64,000 bases of DNA, from assembly GCF_002939945.1 (NCBI RefSeq), contig NZ_MDEB01000001.1, positions 124,001 through 188,000 on the forward strand, read 5' to 3'. The first letter of the stretch is position 1. Every line of letters begins with the position of its first letter. Below, piece after piece: positions 61,421 to 64,000 of this stretch. A model generated the notes under the pieces. The model saw only the letters and a list, made by a program, of their open reading frames with translations, was not told the DNA's origin and searched no databases. The stretch comes from Xanthomonas arboricola pv. populi (GTDB taxonomy: Bacteria; Pseudomonadota; Gammaproteobacteria; Xanthomonadales; Xanthomonadaceae). The position numbers and the translations under genes are program-made.

Positions 61421-61584
61421 CCGGGAATGGGGAATCGGGATTGGGGAATGGGTTGGAGCAAAAACGAAGTTTCTGGGATTTGAGATCGTTACTTGCACTG
61501 CATCGTACCTTGGGCACGTGCAGGCTCGGCTGCACGTCGCGCTGCTGCCGTTGCCAATCCCGAATCCCCAATGCCCACTCCCGG
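61421..61584. repeat. Inverted G-rich microrepeats and hairpin between nadK and nucleotidase gene
   Basis: CGGGAATGGGGAATCGGGAT (from 61422) and its rough complement CCAATCCCGAATCCCCAATG (from 61554) flank a small hairpin CGTGCAG/CTGCACG near 61516-61537. The hairpin may end nadK transcription. The repeat unit is the same family as at 27132 and 45553. Confidence 0.6.
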
Positions 61585-61588
61585 CCCC

Positions 61589-62365
61589 TCAGACCGCAAA
61601 CTGTTCGCTGAAGATGCGTTCTTCCAGATTGTGTTCGGGATCGAACAGCAGCGTCACCTGGCGCTGGGTGGATTCACGGATGGTCACTTCCACCACGTCG
61701 CGGATCTCGTGCGAGTCGGCGGTGACGCTGACCGGGCGCTTGTACGGGTCCAGCACGCGGAAACGCACTTCGGTATCGGCCTTGAGGATGGCGCCGCGCC
61801 AGCGGCGCGGGCGATACGGGGCGATCGGTGTCAGCGCCAGCGTGTGCGAGCCCAGCGGCAGGATCGGCCCGTGCGCGGAATAGTTGTAGGCGGTGCTGCC
61901 GGCCGGCGTGGCGACCATGACCCCGTCGCCAATCAACTCGGCGATGCGGGTCTGGCCATTGAGATCCACGCTCAGGTGCGCGGCCTGGCGGGTCTGGCGC
62001 AGCAGCGAGACCTCGTTGTAGGCCAGCGACACCGTGCTGGCGCCGGACTCGGTCTGCACCTGCATTTCCAGCGGGCGCAGATGCGCCGGTTCTGCGCGTT
62101 GCAGACGCGCGAGCAGGTCGTCCTCGTCGTCGCGGTACTGGTTCATCAAGAACCCGACCGAGCCCAGCTTCATGCCGAACACCGGCTTGCTGGCAGCGCC
62201 ATGCCGGTGCAGGGTCTGCAGCATGAAGCCGTCCCCGCCCAGGGCGCAGACGATGTCGGCGGTGTCCAGCGGATGATCGCCATAGCGCTGCACAAGACGC
62301 GCGCGTGCGGTCACCGCCGGCTCGGCGTGACTGGCAAGAAAGGCAATCCGGGGTGGTGCGGTCAT
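61589..62365 (-). CDS. nadK: NAD kinase
   Basis: A 258-residue enzyme that phosphorylates NAD to NADP. Family motifs: [14 protein letters not shown] (GGDG) and the NE/D and glycine-rich [35 protein letters not shown] lies between. It is shorter than E. coli NadK (292), lacking part of the N-terminal segment. ATG 62365 has no strong site, but the upstream extension is not protein-like. Confidence 0.96.
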   Translation of the reverse strand: MTAPPRIAFLASHAEPAVTARARLVQRYGDHPLDTADIVCALGGDGFMLQTLHRHGAASKPVFGMKLGSVGFLMNQYRDDEDDLLARLQRAEPAHLRPLEMQVQTESGASTVSLAYNEVSLLRQTRQAAHLSVDLNGQTRIAELIGDGVMVATPAGSTAYNYSAHGPILPLGSHTLALTPIAPYRPRRWRGAILKADTEVRFRVLDPYKRPVSVTADSHEIRDVVEVTIRESTQRQVTLLFDPEHNLEERIFSEQFAV

Positions 62366-62571
62366 CGTCGACTCCAGAGCATGCGAATCAGCATACCGCA
62401 GCGCTGTGGTCGGCTTGTTGGCTGCCCGCCCCACCCTCGCTTGCACGGCCGCGCCTGCACCTGCGCGATCAGACGCCGCCGCTGGCACGGCGCACGGCAG
62501 CCAGCCAGGCGCCTGCGATACCGGGCGCGCAATGCGCGCACTGCCCGCTCAGACGCGACCGGGCCACGGCA

Positions 62572-64000
<1,429 letters not shown>

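Overview
The window is a GC-rich proteobacterial chromosome segment. Gene content and protein sequences match Xanthomonas (Lysobacterales): a five-step hut operon with hutF and hutG, a kynurenine-to-quinolinate cluster, an unusually long LigA, Gln at GyrA position 83, and several Xanthomonas-type intergenic palindromes. It reads as ordinary core chromosome. I found no insertion sequence, prophage, integrase, CRISPR array, toxin-antitoxin pair or secretion-system cluster.

Layout. 1-5 kb: the end of a SnoaL-like gene, a soluble tandem-PAS chemoreceptor with a sigma28-type promoter, a catalase-family protein, tRNA-Ser(UGA) and a LysR regulator without a divergent partner. 5-12 kb: serS, two short TonB-like proteins, then the leftward operon serC-pheA-aroA (serine and aromatic amino acid synthesis). 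12-18 kb: msrP-msrQ (periplasmic methionine-sulfoxide repair), a tail-anchored FHA protein overlapping msrQ, a polyhydroxyalkanoate granule pair and a membrane-anchored Mrr-like protein. 17.4-25 kb: histidine utilisation, with hutF-hutC facing hutI-hutH-hutG-hutU across a 60-bp region that carries a TGTATATACA palindrome. 25-35 kb: an exported HExxH protein, a coiled-coil membrane protein, a PQQ-dependent membrane dehydrogenase, gyrA, mtnA, a 750-bp gene-free region with three nested palindromes, and a DUF3011 protein. 35-47 kb: epmA-ligA, a Tat-exported aminotransferase on the opposite strand, zipA, smc, and rpsF-rpsR-rplI. 47-50 kb: an IscA-type protein, asnS followed by three small tightly coupled genes and a PaiB-like flavoprotein, then carbonic anhydrase. 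51-57 kb: nbaC, a FUSC-family membrane protein, kynU and kmo. 56.8-64 kb: sbcB, DUF2461, DUF2939, a spermidine-synthase-like protein coupled to a cN-I 5'-nucleotidase, nadK and a partial rlmKL.

Genes that work together. HutH, HutU, HutI, HutF and HutG form a complete histidine-to-glutamate route via formylglutamate, with HutC the likely repressor. Kmo, KynU and NbaC convert kynurenine to the precursor of quinolinate for de novo NAD; kynA and kynB are not in this window. SerC, PheA and AroA link serine and aromatic synthesis.

No wholly new system is evident. The observations most worth following are the sigma28 promoter on a soluble tandem-PAS receptor, the alternating nested palindromes at 34.0-34.5 kb, a FUSC membrane protein inside the kynurenine cluster, a catalase-like protein with Met where relatives have Tyr, a Mrr-fold protein with a damaged active site between two membrane segments, and an uncharacterised exported HExxH protein. 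All statements come from reading the sequence and from recalled family knowledge. No database search was run.
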